Assembly (NCBI GenBank): GCA_008638375.1
Contig: CM018043.1
Location: forward strand, 43,837,417-43,901,416
DNA from: Nyssa sinensis
Lineage: Eukaryota; Streptophyta; Magnoliopsida; Cornales; Nyssaceae
Direction of reading: 5' to 3'
Length of the DNA stretch: 64,000 nucleotides
Shown: positions 1 through 12,183 of the stretch, one piece after another
Position numbering within the stretch: the stretch's first letter is position 1
How the letters are laid out: each line of letters opens with the position of its first letter
The notes under the pieces: generated by a model
Told to the model about the DNA's origin: nothing
Databases searched by the model: none
Seen by the model: only the letters and a program-made list of their open reading frames with translations
Translations under genes and position numbers: made by a program

Positions 1-398
1 TTTATAATTTTTAACTCAGAAACTGAATTCTAATTAGCATAATCAAACACATTTTCACAGTTTTTTAAAAATTAATTACAAAATTCTGAAACACATTTTA
101 AAAATATTTTTCAGAAAATCATATCTGAATCACTATTGAAACGTAGCCAAACTGTCTATATCTTTTTCTTTGTCTAAAGCCTTTTTTTTCTAATCTCTCT
201 CTCTCTCTCTCTCTCTCTCAATATTTCTACATAAAATTCTATATGTTGTTGTTTCATTCCAATAACATGAATAGGAAAAATGCAAAGAAGTTAATGTAAT
301 TATGAAATTTCAGAATATGAGAAATAATGAGATGAAACTACATGAAATCCAAATTGACGGGTTTGCAAAATTAATTAAATTTGTTAAAATAATACTTG
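1..398. other. AT-rich intergenic DNA with a (TC)n tract
   Basis: No gene is seen. There is a (TC)13 microsatellite at about 194-219; the rest is low-complexity A/T-rich sequence upstream of the promoter inverted repeat. Confidence 0.6.
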
Positions 399-954
399 AA
401 TAATTAAAATTAAGAAAAAAATACTAAAAAGTCATTAAAATAAAACTTTCAATCCAAAAAGACCATAATATATTTTTCTATTTAAAAGATCCAAAAAACA
501 AATTTTTAATATAAGAAAGTTTAATTGTTAACTTTCATCTTAACACTTTAAAAAATATTACTGATTAGACTAAAATAGTATTTAAGATACATTTTAGAAA
601 AAAATACTAAAAAATATATAAAATAATTTCTTTAATCCAAAAAAAACATAACATTTTATGAAGTGAAAATTTATTTTTTAAAACATCTAGATTAATAAAA
701 AAATGTTATACATTTTTTGGATTGAATAATTTATTTTATCAATTATTTAGTATTTTTTAAAATATATGTCGAATGTTATTAATTTTAGTCTAATCATTAA
801 TATTTTTAATGATGTTAATATGAAAGTTAATAATTAGATTTTTTTTGTAAATATTTTTTTGATCTTTTAAATAAAAAAAAAAGTATGATAGACTTTTTTA
901 AATTAAAAATTTTATTTTAAGAATTTTTTAATATTTTTCTCTAAAAGTAATTAT
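399..954. repeat. Long imperfect inverted repeat (foldback/MITE-like) upstream of FTSH12
   Basis: The left arm (about 399-665) and the reverse complement of the right arm (about 690-954) align along most of their length. Shared blocks include AATAATTA at the ends, TATTTAAAAGATC, GTTAACTTTCAT against ATTAACTTTCAT, TGATTAGACTAAAAT and CAATCCAAAAA. It therefore forms a roughly 250-bp stem with a short loop. No coding sequence is seen. It ends about 480 bp before the FTSH12 ATG. It is probably a non-autonomous DNA transposon; target-site duplication was not settled. Confidence 0.7.
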
Positions 955-1435
955 TTATAACATATACTCCTATTATTTTTTCTGCAGCAATGAATAGAGA
1001 ACTAACTTGAGAGTGGGAAAGTTTTTTAAAAATACCCAGGTAGTTGCAAAATATTGAAAACCAAAAATTACTGAGTCAGAAAGAGAGAAGTAATTGAAAA
1101 ATTGTTGGATAAATGCAAATTAAATGAAAATAAAATAAAGATTACCCTTAAAAATGTAAACATTGGCATAAGGTATGGCGGTTGGAACATGGGTTATGTA
1201 TTACTTAAAAAAAAAAAATAGAATTAAGATATAAATATAAATATATATTATTATTATTATTATTTATTTTTCTTTTTCTATTGGGTAAAAGATAAAACCC
1301 CTAAAACCTCTGCTGAGAGTGAGAGAGTCCCAAAGCAAAGACGATGGCTGGTTGCTGAAATAGCAAAGGGTCACCATCGTTTTCTCTTATTTCTGTTCCA
1401 ACATTTTCTTCTGTAAAATCTGTGAGCTCAAGAAA
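955..1435 (+). promoter_or_regulatory. FTSH12 proximal promoter and 5' leader region
   Basis: TATA-like A/T stretches lie at about 1228-1265. A telobox-like AAAACCCCTAAAACC lies near 1294, a motif often seen in promoters of plant housekeeping genes (established knowledge; here it has one extra C). A purine-rich GAGAGTGAGAGAG follows. The transcription start cannot be placed from sequence alone. Confidence 0.45.
1344..1358 (+). promoter_or_regulatory. Minimal upstream ORF (Met-Ala-Gly-Cys-stop) in the FTSH12 leader
   Basis: ATG GCT GGT TGC TGA sits 78 bases before the main ATG. It matters only if transcription starts upstream of 1344. The context ACGATGG has G at +4 but lacks a purine three bases before the ATG. 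Confidence 0.35.
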
Positions 1436-1846
1436 ATGGTCCTAACAATCCAATGCAAGCCGAACCCATTTCACTTTTCTTCACCAAAACTATTACTCAA
1501 CCAAATCCATCCAAAATTTGTTCCCCTCAGGCCAATTTCAATACGTTCTTCACAGTACAGACCAAAGCTTTCCCGCCATAAACGATCCCCAATTCGAGCT
1601 TTTGCCTCTTCGAATCCAAATGGGCCTGAGGGCATTTCGTGGTCGAGTCTGTCCCAGTCACTTCGTCGTTCTTCGGAGCGGTTCTTGTCAAAATTGGGTG
1701 AGGAAACTGGTTTGAATTTGGAAAGCGCTAAAGCTAGGGTGGGTGGATTTGTGGGTGGGGTCCGGGACGTGGCGAAGAAGAGGGAGGCTGAGTTGACTGA
1801 GTTAGTTTCTGAATTTTTCAATTGGAATAAATGGGACAGTTGGAAG
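1436..1846 (+). CDS. FTSH12: FTSH12 exon 1: start codon, transit peptide
   Basis: Codes residues 1-137. The first 55 or so residues are rich in Ser, Pro, Lys and Arg and poor in acidic residues, as in a chloroplast transit peptide. The rest is a charged, probably helical stroma-side segment leading to the conserved NWNKW motif. The exon ends in phase 0 before GTAATT. This ATG was chosen because it opens the frame that runs into exon 2 and the length then matches the family. Confidence 0.95.
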
Positions 1847-4800
1847 GTAATTTCTGTATTAATGCAATCTGCCTGTCCTGTTGATGTTGAGAAAACTTAT
1901 TTAACTTGTTTTGAATGACATGGTAAATTTTGTTTCACATTGACTCATTCAGAATGCTTTGTGACAAATCTATAGTTGAATATTGTTGTCAGGACATCAA
2001 GCATTGGGAACCGAAAAGATTCGGTGCTTTGATACTCTATGCTTTTGTTTTGATATTTTCTTGTCAAAGAATATATATGGCGTTTAGAGCTCCTTTCATA
2101 AATCAGCAAAGAAAAGAATTGACCGAGGCATATATGGAGGCATTGATTCCTGAGCCAACTCCCACTAATGTTAGGAAGTAAGTGTGTTTCTCATCTACAC
2201 TACATCTGAATTTAGCTTTTAATCTGCTGTTTTCTCATGAAGCACAATTATGTGTGTGCTTAATAGGAAACAATATGGTATAAGATTCAGTCATTCACCT
2301 GTTTATAAACATATAAATATTAATGCTTGCATACATAAACAGACACACACACACATATCAGTGTGAGTAAGGAAGGTTGATAAGATTTTTTTTGGATATC
2401 TATTGTTAGACAACAATTTCATAAGCAATATTGTGTTATGTTTGATCAGAAAGCTGTGCATTAAGTAAAGGAAAATCTTTTCAAAGATTAGTCATTTAGA
2501 AACCCAAATCAGTTTTAAGCATTCTGACAGTGATATAATGCTTACTAAGAGGTAAACCCTACTTGAAAAAAATAATAACACATTGAATTATTGACATAAA
2601 ATCTTGGACGAGGGAATTTCCATAAGATTGTTTAATTTTATGTGACAACTCAAAAAGAGGTGTCTACTAATTATTGCTATGCTTCATTTAATGGAAAGAA
2701 ATTGGAAGAAACCCTTATTTTTGTCTCAAGTATTTTTTATAACTCTATGTTTCTTACTGGAACACCCTAGTTAATTAACATTTTATGGTTGGTTATCATT
2801 TCTTTGAATGCTTTACAAAGTTTCCGGTTAATGATAATTTAATCTGGTAAAAAGTATTAGGTTATTTTCCAATTCCAGTTTCTTCAAAATGTTCGTTATC
2901 ATTCCGATGTTTTAACTTGGTTTAAACACTTTTTTGTTGTTTCTTCCTATTCTGGAATCTCCGCATATACATTCACTGTATATAGATTTTAGAAATGTCA
3001 GCCTTTCTGTTATTTCTACAGGCTACCATGAAACCTTTTATGTTATACATGCGTGTATTGCAGCGCAAGTGAGGTAAGTTGAGTCAAACCCAAAACTAAC
3101 TTGTGCTTGGAGAAGATTGATTGAGCTTGGGTCAATCTCAAGCTAAATAATTGTTCAAACCAGACACAGGTCAAAGTGATGTCAAACAGCTTAGTACTGT
3201 GCTTACCTCAGCTCCTTCACACCCTTTCCTTGAATCCTCAACTGAAGCTGAAGCGGCAGCTGCAGATACTTTTCAATGATCTATTGATAGAGTATTGTAG
3301 CTTATACGTGCAATGCACAGTTTTGCACGCCTTTATATTAGGACTGGTTACATGGCACAAATTCTTCATCTTGATTAGATTACCCCGCTGCTGTCATCAG
3401 ACATGAATATCTCCTGTCTTGCTTAATGTCATAAAAATCTTCATAGACTCCCATGTCATCAGGGTCAGCCCTCATTTGAAGACCTATTAGTTGTTATTGC
3501 TGTTGTGCTTGTCTTTATTCTCACAAACATAATCATTATAGTTAAAGTTGTTGCTCATTTCCAATTGCCAACCTCACATATAATCACCAGGAGATAATGC
3601 TGCCCTCTACGTATCAATAGTTCAATACTTGATTATCTTCCTAAATCATGGCTTAATAGGGTATTGGTCCAGAGCTTTGGCACTACTCATGAGTGACCAG
3701 TGGCACTCTATTAGCTGGGTGAGCAAAAAGGGTGGTCACATGTTAACCACAAATGGTAATATCACAAGAAGAGTGGAGAAAGAAGTGTAAAAATCAGAAA
3801 AATGAATAGTGAGGTCATTATTCTCCATATCCTGAAATCAATCAGTGTCAGCAATAAAGTTACGTGTATAAATCATGGTCTTGACGAATAGAATAAATAT
3901 GATTGATGAACTATACAATGACATCTATATATAAGCTACAGTTGCATTGAAATCAAATTACATATCTAGGTCCAGGACAAGTCATACACCATAAGATATA
4001 GGTCTGAGCTTGTTGCATGGCTAAATTGGGTGCTTGAAAATGGGATTTAGATGTTTCAATGCATCTGGTTTTCTTTTTTCCCTGCAGGTTTAAAAAAGGT
4101 ACGTGGAGGAAAACAACCCCCAAAGGCCTAAAACTGAAGAAGTTCATTGAAGGACCTGATGGGACACTCATTCATGATAGTTCTTATGTTGGGGAAGATG
4201 CATGGGTTGATGATCCCGAGCCTCCTCAGGACAATGTAAAAGAAATTATTGACAATGATTTGAGATTGAACAAAGAACAAAAGAAGGTGTTGAGAGAGGA
4301 TTTGGGAGTTTCAGGTTAGTATATATGTGTTACTACTTTTGAATGTTTTGCACCTGGCGTTGACTGTTTCTCTTTTAATATTAAACATGAAAATTTGTCT
4401 CTAATGAGACCCTTTTTTTATTCTTAAGTTAATTTCCTATTGGGTTTATCAAATGCTACAAAATTAAAATTGTATATTTCTAAAGAAAAGGAGCATTCAT
4501 TACCTAGTGTTAGTCCTGCTTACACAGGGTGATAGGAGAGGTAGATGGGAGATAGACATAACCTTCGGCATTATTTTTGCGTGAAGTAGCTACTCTCAGC
4601 TTCGAAACCATATTCTCATCCTTGATAGCCCTAGTAAAAGAAAAAATGCATGGTACCAAAATATGGGGTAGCAAAAATGTTCAAATATTTTGTTTTTCTT
4701 TGGATTTCCACATGGGTACGAGTCTAAAAGTGGCCACTTTGGCACTTTGTACAAAATATTGACAAAGGTTAAGTTTATGTTAGTCCATCCCCCCTAGCAC

Positions 4801-7800
4801 CCACATAAGTGGGACCGTTCGTACTACAAGGAGTTGGCAGGAAAGGTGAGCGGAACTTTCCATGGAAAGTGATTTGGAAGACAAAAGCCCCTTTGAAAGC
4901 TGCATTTTTCACTTGGTCCATTGCGTGGAGTGAGGTTCTTACTATGGATAATCTCCAAAAGTGAGATTTCCATGTTGTGGGGAGGTGTTGCATGTGCTTA
5001 AAGGAGTCAGAATCCATTGTCCATCTTTTACTTAATTGCTCTTTAGTGAGGGGGATGTGGAATGTTGTGTTTTCTTTGTTTGGTTGTAATTCGTTATGAA
5101 CTTGTCAGTTGTGGATTTTTTGTGGGGGTGGCTGCAGGGTGGAAGAAGGGTACAACGAAAGAAGATATAGAGGATTACTCCCATTTGTTTGTTTTGGTGT
5201 TTACGGAGAGAAAGAAATCAACACACTTTTGAAGGGAGGGACATGGATATATGTAGATTTAATGATAGTTTTTTGAAAACATTGTATATTTGGAATATAG
5301 AAGCATACCCCTTGTATGTATATAGTTTTGTAGAGTTTTTGGATACTATGAGACTCTAGTTTTGTGAGTCTATTTTTCTGTAAATGGTTTGCACCCCCCT
5401 TGGGAGTCTTTAATGAATACTTTTACTTATAAAAAAAAAAAGAAAACACTAGTAATGCCCCTTCCATACCATCCCACTACATTCTGCATTAAGTAAGATT
5501 TACATTTTTTAAGCTACATTTGTTTTTTAATTATCTATTTTGTGGGAAAGACACATCACCAAAATCCTGATAGAAATGAACATGTATCATGAATGTGAAA
5601 GTAAAAATGAGTTGTTTGCATGGTATTCTTAATCAATACAAGGTAAATATCCTTACTTATCGCAAAAAAATCAGGTAAATACCCTCAACAGAAATATAAA
5701 TCAGAAAAATAAGAGGGTAAAAAAGAATTCCTGACACAAGTGTTGTTTTGCCAAGTGAGAACATGAAGAAAATATGCATCCATACGTGTTCATAGACATG
5801 TATTTGTATATCTGCTACTGTTTCTGAAGAATTTTTCCTGTTAAATATTCAGTTTTGTGTACCTCTAAAAAAAAGAATTTCAGTTTTGTGATACATTTAT
5901 TGCTTTTCTACCTCTTCCTGCTGACATGAGTGTTGTTTCGCCAAGTAAGAACATGAAGAAAATATGCATCTATTTTTTTTTTTTTTGATAAGTAAGACAT
6001 GTATATCATATAGCCCAAGAAGGGCTACAAGGGCAAAAACCCCAAAAGATTACATATGGCTAAGAGAACCCGAAAAATCTACAAAAGAAGTGACATTTAC
6101 AGGAAAAGCCTCATTGGCCCAAAAAAATAGTAAACGCAAAAAGGCATCCTTAAAGAAAGGAATAGAAAGCTCCCTATCTTCAAAGACCCTATAGTTCCTT
6201 TCAGTCCAAATGCACCACATAAGGCAAATGGGGGCCAGATTCCAAATCCTCTTAATCTCGAAGGGCAGCCTGCACCCTTCCCAAGCCAGCAAAAGGTCTT
6301 TGACTGAGCCCTGCATGACCCAAGAAAGGCCAAACAAATCTAAGACAAGGTTCTAGCAACTCCAAGAATCATGACAGTGGATGAGCACGTGATCCACACT
6401 CTCCTCATTATTCATGCAAAAGTAGCACCTGCTCACCAAAAGAAATCCCCTTCTCTTCAGGTTCTCTGTGGTTAAGATGGCCTTCCAAGAGGCTTCCCAA
6501 GCAAAAAAGGAAGCTTTTGGGGGGGCTTTTGAGTGCCAAGTTATCTTCCAAGGGAAAGGCGGATTGTCCGGGTTGAACATGCTCTTGTAAAACGATTTGA
6601 CTGAAAAGGACTTCTTGTCCGGCCTCCAAATTCTCCTATCCTCCCTATCCTCCATGACCCTAGCATTGTTAAGGAGACAAAGGAAAGAGCCCACCTCTTC
6701 AAGCTCCCAATCAAAAAGATCTCTCCTGAAACGGGGGGTCCAAATGATCTCATTCCCTACTCTTTCCATGCTCTCAGTCACCCAAGCCTCCTTGTTGTAA
6801 GCTAGATTGTAAAGCATAGGAAATTTCACCTTTAGAGACTCGACATCAGCCCAGACATCATCCCAGAACTTTACACGCTCGCTGTTCCCAACAACAAAGG
6901 TGCATCTATCCTTAAAGATCCGCCAGGTACCTCTGATGCTGCCCCAAAGCCCACAACCCCTCGGGCCTCTAGAATTGCCCGAGCACCAACCCCCATCATC
7001 ACACCCATACTTGGAAACAATGATATCTTTTCAAAGCTCTCTATCACATTCCCCAAATTTCCATAACCATTTTCCAAGAAGGGCTGTGTTAAAAAGACAC
7101 AAGTCCTTCACCCCTAACCCCCCAACAGTCTCTGGCTTTTTAATTTTATCCCAAGCAACTAAATGAATCTTCCTGCAGTCGCTGTTGTGGCCCCAAAGGA
7201 AATCTCTCTGAATCTTTTCCAATCTTCTGCTGACAGTCTTACGCATAGAGAAGAGGGACATGAAGTAGGTAGGGAGATTGGACAGGGTACTCTTTAGAAG
7301 AGTGAGCCTGCCTCCCTTGGAGAGGAGCTGACCTTTCCAACCTGAAAGCTTACTAAAGAACCTTTCAACCACAGGATCCCAAACCCCTACAGATCTTGAG
7401 GGAGCGCCCAACGGAAGACCCAAATAAACCAAAGGAAGGCAGTCCACTCTGCAGCCCAGAGTACTAGCTAAGACGTCCATCTCCTGGATCTGGCCAATCG
7501 GGGTGATGCTACTCTTGGCAAGATTAATCCTCAGCCCTGACACCGCTTCAAAACACACAAGAACACATTTGATAAAGCGAAGCTGGTGCACCGAAGGGTC
7601 ACAAAAAAAGATGGCATCATCAGCAAACAACAAATGGGAAATAGTGACCCCTCCAGCCCCTCTGCCCCCCACATGAAAGCATCTGATGAGACCCACATCC
7701 ACTGCCCGACTCATAAAATAACTCAGGGCCTCCATAACTATCACGAAAAGGAAAGGGGAAAGAGGATCCCCTTGTCTCAAGCCTCGAGAGGAACGAAAAA

Positions 7801-10800
7801 AACCTGCCGGAGAGCCGTTAACAAGGACCGAAAAAGAGACTGTGGAAATACACGCCTGAATCCACTGCCGCCATATACCCCCAAAACCCATCTTATCCAA
7901 CATTCTCAACAGAAAATCCCAACTAACATGGTCAAAAGCCTTCTCCATATCCAACTTGCACACGAGCCCATTCCTTTTTTGCTTCATCCTGGAATCAATG
8001 CACTCATTTGCGATAAGGGCCGCGTCTAGAATTTGCCGGCCTTCCTCAAAAGCGTTTTGGGATGGAGAGATAATGCTACCCATAATCCTTTTCAGTCTTA
8101 AGAAAAGAACCTTTGAAATCAACTTGTAGACGCTGCTAACAAGACTTATCGGGCGAAAGTCCTTTATGTTATCGGCTCCATTCTTCTTAGGAATGAGGGC
8201 AATAAAAGAAGCGTTGAGGCTACGCTCAAAGCCCCCCCTCCCTATGAAGACTCCCAAAAACCGCCATCACATCTAATTTCAACACATCCCAACATTTTTT
8301 GAAAAAGGCCGTAGTGAAACCATCGGGACCTGGGGCTTTATCCCCATTGCACGCTGCTAGAGCTTTCTCCACTTCCTCTTCCGAGAAGGGGGCCTCCAAA
8401 TTGGAAGCGTCCTCAACGTTCAACCTGTGCAAAAGCATATCATCCACCCCCGGTCTCCAACTACGCGGCTCTGTGTAAAGATTAGAGAAGAAGTCAACGA
8501 TGCCCTTTCTGATAGGTTCCTCCTCATAGAGTACTTGATCATTAATAGCAATAGAAGAGATTCTATTCCTCTTGTAGTGGGTAGAGGCCATTCTATGGAA
8601 GAATTTTGTATTGCGATCTCCTTCTTTAAGCCATATGGCACGAGACTTTTGTCTCCAAGAAACTTCCTCCATCCTGAGAATCTGCCCAATTTGACCCTTG
8701 AGGCCATCTCTCTCTCCCCTCCTATCCGCATTAAGAGGGGTCCGCTGGTCTTCCTCATCCAACTCCATCAGATTATTCAACAAGGACTTCTTCCTAACCT
8801 GAATTGAGCCAAAAACTTCACAATTCCACTTTCTAAGGTCATCCTTGAGGAATTTCAGCTTTCTAGCAATACAAAAGCTTGGGGTCCCTGACAGAACATA
8901 AGAAGCTCACCAATGTCTCACCAAATCCACAAAGCCTTCGTGATCAAGCCACATGTTCTCAAATCTAAAGGGGCTTCTTCCTGCGTTAAAACCCCCACAA
9001 TAAAGCATGACCGGATGATGGTCGGAACAAGGCCTTGGCAAGCACTTTTGGGAGATACCCGGAAAGTTGTCTTCCCAATTGTGCGTCACCAGGAATCTAT
9101 CCAACCGGGACATAGCAGGATGGTGACTTCCACGAGACCAAGTAAACCGCCCTCCCTCAAGGTGAAGATCCAATAAGCTTTGAGAGTTTATGAATTCGTT
9201 AAAATCTCTCATAGCCGAGGTAAAACTTCCACTTCCCAATCTCTCATTCGGGCTTCGCACGACATTAAAGTCCCCCCCTAGACACCAAGGGATATGCCAA
9301 GAAGAAAGAGCCAAATGTAACTCCTCCTAAAACAGCCTCCTAGCACCATCAAAAAGTGGACCGTAGACACCACAAAAACCCCAACTCAAGGAAGATGAAA
9401 CCATCTTAAACTTGCACATCAAAGAGAACACTCCGACTTTTGGGAGGTAAAAATATGCATCTATATGTGTTCATAGGCATGTATTTGTATATCTGCTACT
9501 GTTTCTGAAGAAGTTTTCCTGTTAAATATTCAGTTTTGTGTACCTCTAAAAAAAAGAATTTCAGTTTTGTGATGCATTTATTGGTTTTCTACCTATTCCT
9601 GTCTTTCAAAATGAAGTCATGTTAAAGAGCAGCCATTACCCAGTTATTCGCTTTAACCAAATATTGAAATTTGTGAGCATTTATACATGTTATTTCTAAG
9701 TTGTCAGTGTGAACTTGCCCTCAGGAGATCATACATTGCTCTAATCTGAAATGTAGATATAATTTTTGTTGTAGAAGCATTCTGACTTTATCAGTCTATT
9801 TTGTTTGTTTCTGACAACCTTTCTTATCATGTTTCATTGGCAGTTGAAAATCAAGAAAGTAGAGGAACATGGCGCGATAGGCTTCATACATGGAAGGAAA
9901 TTCTCAGGAAGGAAAAATTAGCCGAACAATTAGATTCATCAAATGCTAAGTATGTTGTCGAATTTGACATGAAAGAGGTTGAGAATAGTCTTCGCAAAGA
10001 TGTGGTGGAAAAGGTCACAAACACACAAGGAACCAGGGCATTATGGATTTCTAAAAGATGGTGGCGGTATCGTCCAAAACTTCCTTACACCTATTTTCTT
10101 CAAAAACTTGATTGCTCTGAGGTAAAGAGTTTTGTTTTCCTTTGACCTGTAATTGTTGTTTTTCTTTCTTTTTTTTCCTCCCTACAATTAGAGTCATCAG
10201 GGCCCTGTTGCTAATCTAAATTTCTAGTCCTTATCGTTACCCAACTGGGTTGCCAAAACAGCCTCTCCACTTGCAGAGGTAAGGCTGTGTAAGCGGGAGT
10301 CTTGTGCACTGGGACTCCCCCTTGTGGGTATACACAGGAGTTCAAACATGAGTGCATATAGTGCACACATACATGAATAGACAGTGCGCTGGAAAGTGCA
10401 ATCTTTAGGAAGGTGATCTGGATATGACAGTCTTATTTATTCTTATAAAATTTGAAGGGCTTACAGTGCACCGTTTAGATTGGAGTCCTTACCAAAATAA
10501 GACTCATGACACAAAAAAATGGAGCTATCACTGAAACGGCGGTCAAATTTGGAACAAAGTTTTTTCTTTATTTTTTTTTTATTTATAAAAAATGTTGTTT
10601 CTTGATTTCCAACAAATGATGCTAACCATGCTAGGAGACAGAATCATTTCAAATGCTCTGATCAGCAAAAGAGACACAATTCGAATGCTAAGTTGAAAAA
10701 ACTGCAATCACTTCATTTTCATGCAGTGTTCAAACATTTGTTCATGATTTATATTTTGTACAAATAAATTTAGAATTTTGACAGGAAGTTTCTAATACCA

Positions 10801-12152
10801 TGGTTTTTTGGGCAGGTTGCTGCTGTTGTTTTTACAGAGGACCTGAAAAGATTGTATGTAACAATGAAAGAAGGGTTTCCATTAGAATATGTTGTAAGCC
10901 TGATATCTCAATGTTCTTTGTGCCCAAACTAAATCGGTTGTCTTCTTTGTCTTAAAACTGCTTGATGTTATTTTTATTTTGTAGGTTGATATTCCACTTG
11001 ACCCATACTTGTTTGAGGCTATCTCAAGTTCTGGAGTTGAAGTAGATCTTCTTCAGAAGCGGCAGATTCATTACTTTCTAAAAGTTGTAATCGCATTGCT
11101 ACCTGGGATACTGATTTTGTGGTTTATAAGGGAATCTCTGATGCTTCTACACATTACTTCAAGCCGCTTTCTGTATAAAAAGTATAACCAACTTTTTGAT
11201 ATGGCTTATGGAGAAAACTTTATCTTGGTAATTTAAAAGATTTTCAGTGGAATTATTTTTCCCTCCTAAATATCTAAGCTTCTCTTGGTCTCATTATGTT
11301 TCATTACTGGTTCAGCCAGTTGGAGAAGTTGATGAAACAAAATCCATGTATAAAGAAGTAGTATTAGGCGGTGATGTCTGGGATCTTCTGGATGAGTTAA
11401 TGATTTACATGGGAAACCCCATGCAATACTATGAAAAAGAAGTGCAGTTCGTTCGGGTAATCTTTTTAGATTTTAGAAGGAATGAAGTGTTCTCTTGGAG
11501 CCATGCTTTGTTCTGTGAAATGTGTGATTCAGATTGTTTCTTGTTTATGTGCATGACAGGGTGTTCTTCTGTCTGGACCTCCGGGAACGGGCAAAACACT
11601 TTTTGCTCGGACGCTTTCAAAAGAAAGTGGAATGCCTTTTGTTTTTGCTTCCGGTGCAGAGTTTACAGATAGCGAAAAAAGTGGTGCTGCACGAATTAAT
11701 GAAATGTTTTCTATCGCAAGGAGAAATGTAAGGATCCCTTTGTCTTTTAATTTTCTAATACAATATCATATCATTAAGACCGTCCATCGTATTTCTTGTT
11801 CCAAATGGGTAATTTTTATTGCTTTCAAATAAAATCTAGCAATTATGTTTATTTTAGACTTGAATAATATTCAGATACTTTAATCAGTGTGATGGGCAAG
11901 ATATGAGATGCTAGTAAGGGGTGCACAGGGTCAGGTTAGAGTGGAACTGGAACCGACCCTACATTGTTTAGTTCTAGATTTTTCACTTTTGAGTTTCATA
12001 AAAATATCCCATCTCTCTTTATTTTTTGTGGATTTTTTGTGAGAGCTGAATTGTATTGATGGGCATATGTAGCCCCTGGTGTTTTTTGATTGTACATGGG
12101 TTACGCTCTTTCTTGGGTCTTTATCTATTATACAGTTCATTACTTATCAAAT

Positions 12153-12183
<31 letters not shown>

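Noticed and set aside
1471..1821. Antisense 116-codon frame over FTSH12 exon 1
   Set aside because: Shadow of the real exon; no splice or homology support.
7586..8029. 147-codon + strand frame
   Set aside because: It is the complementary-strand shadow of the LINE reverse transcriptase on the minus strand; no domain.
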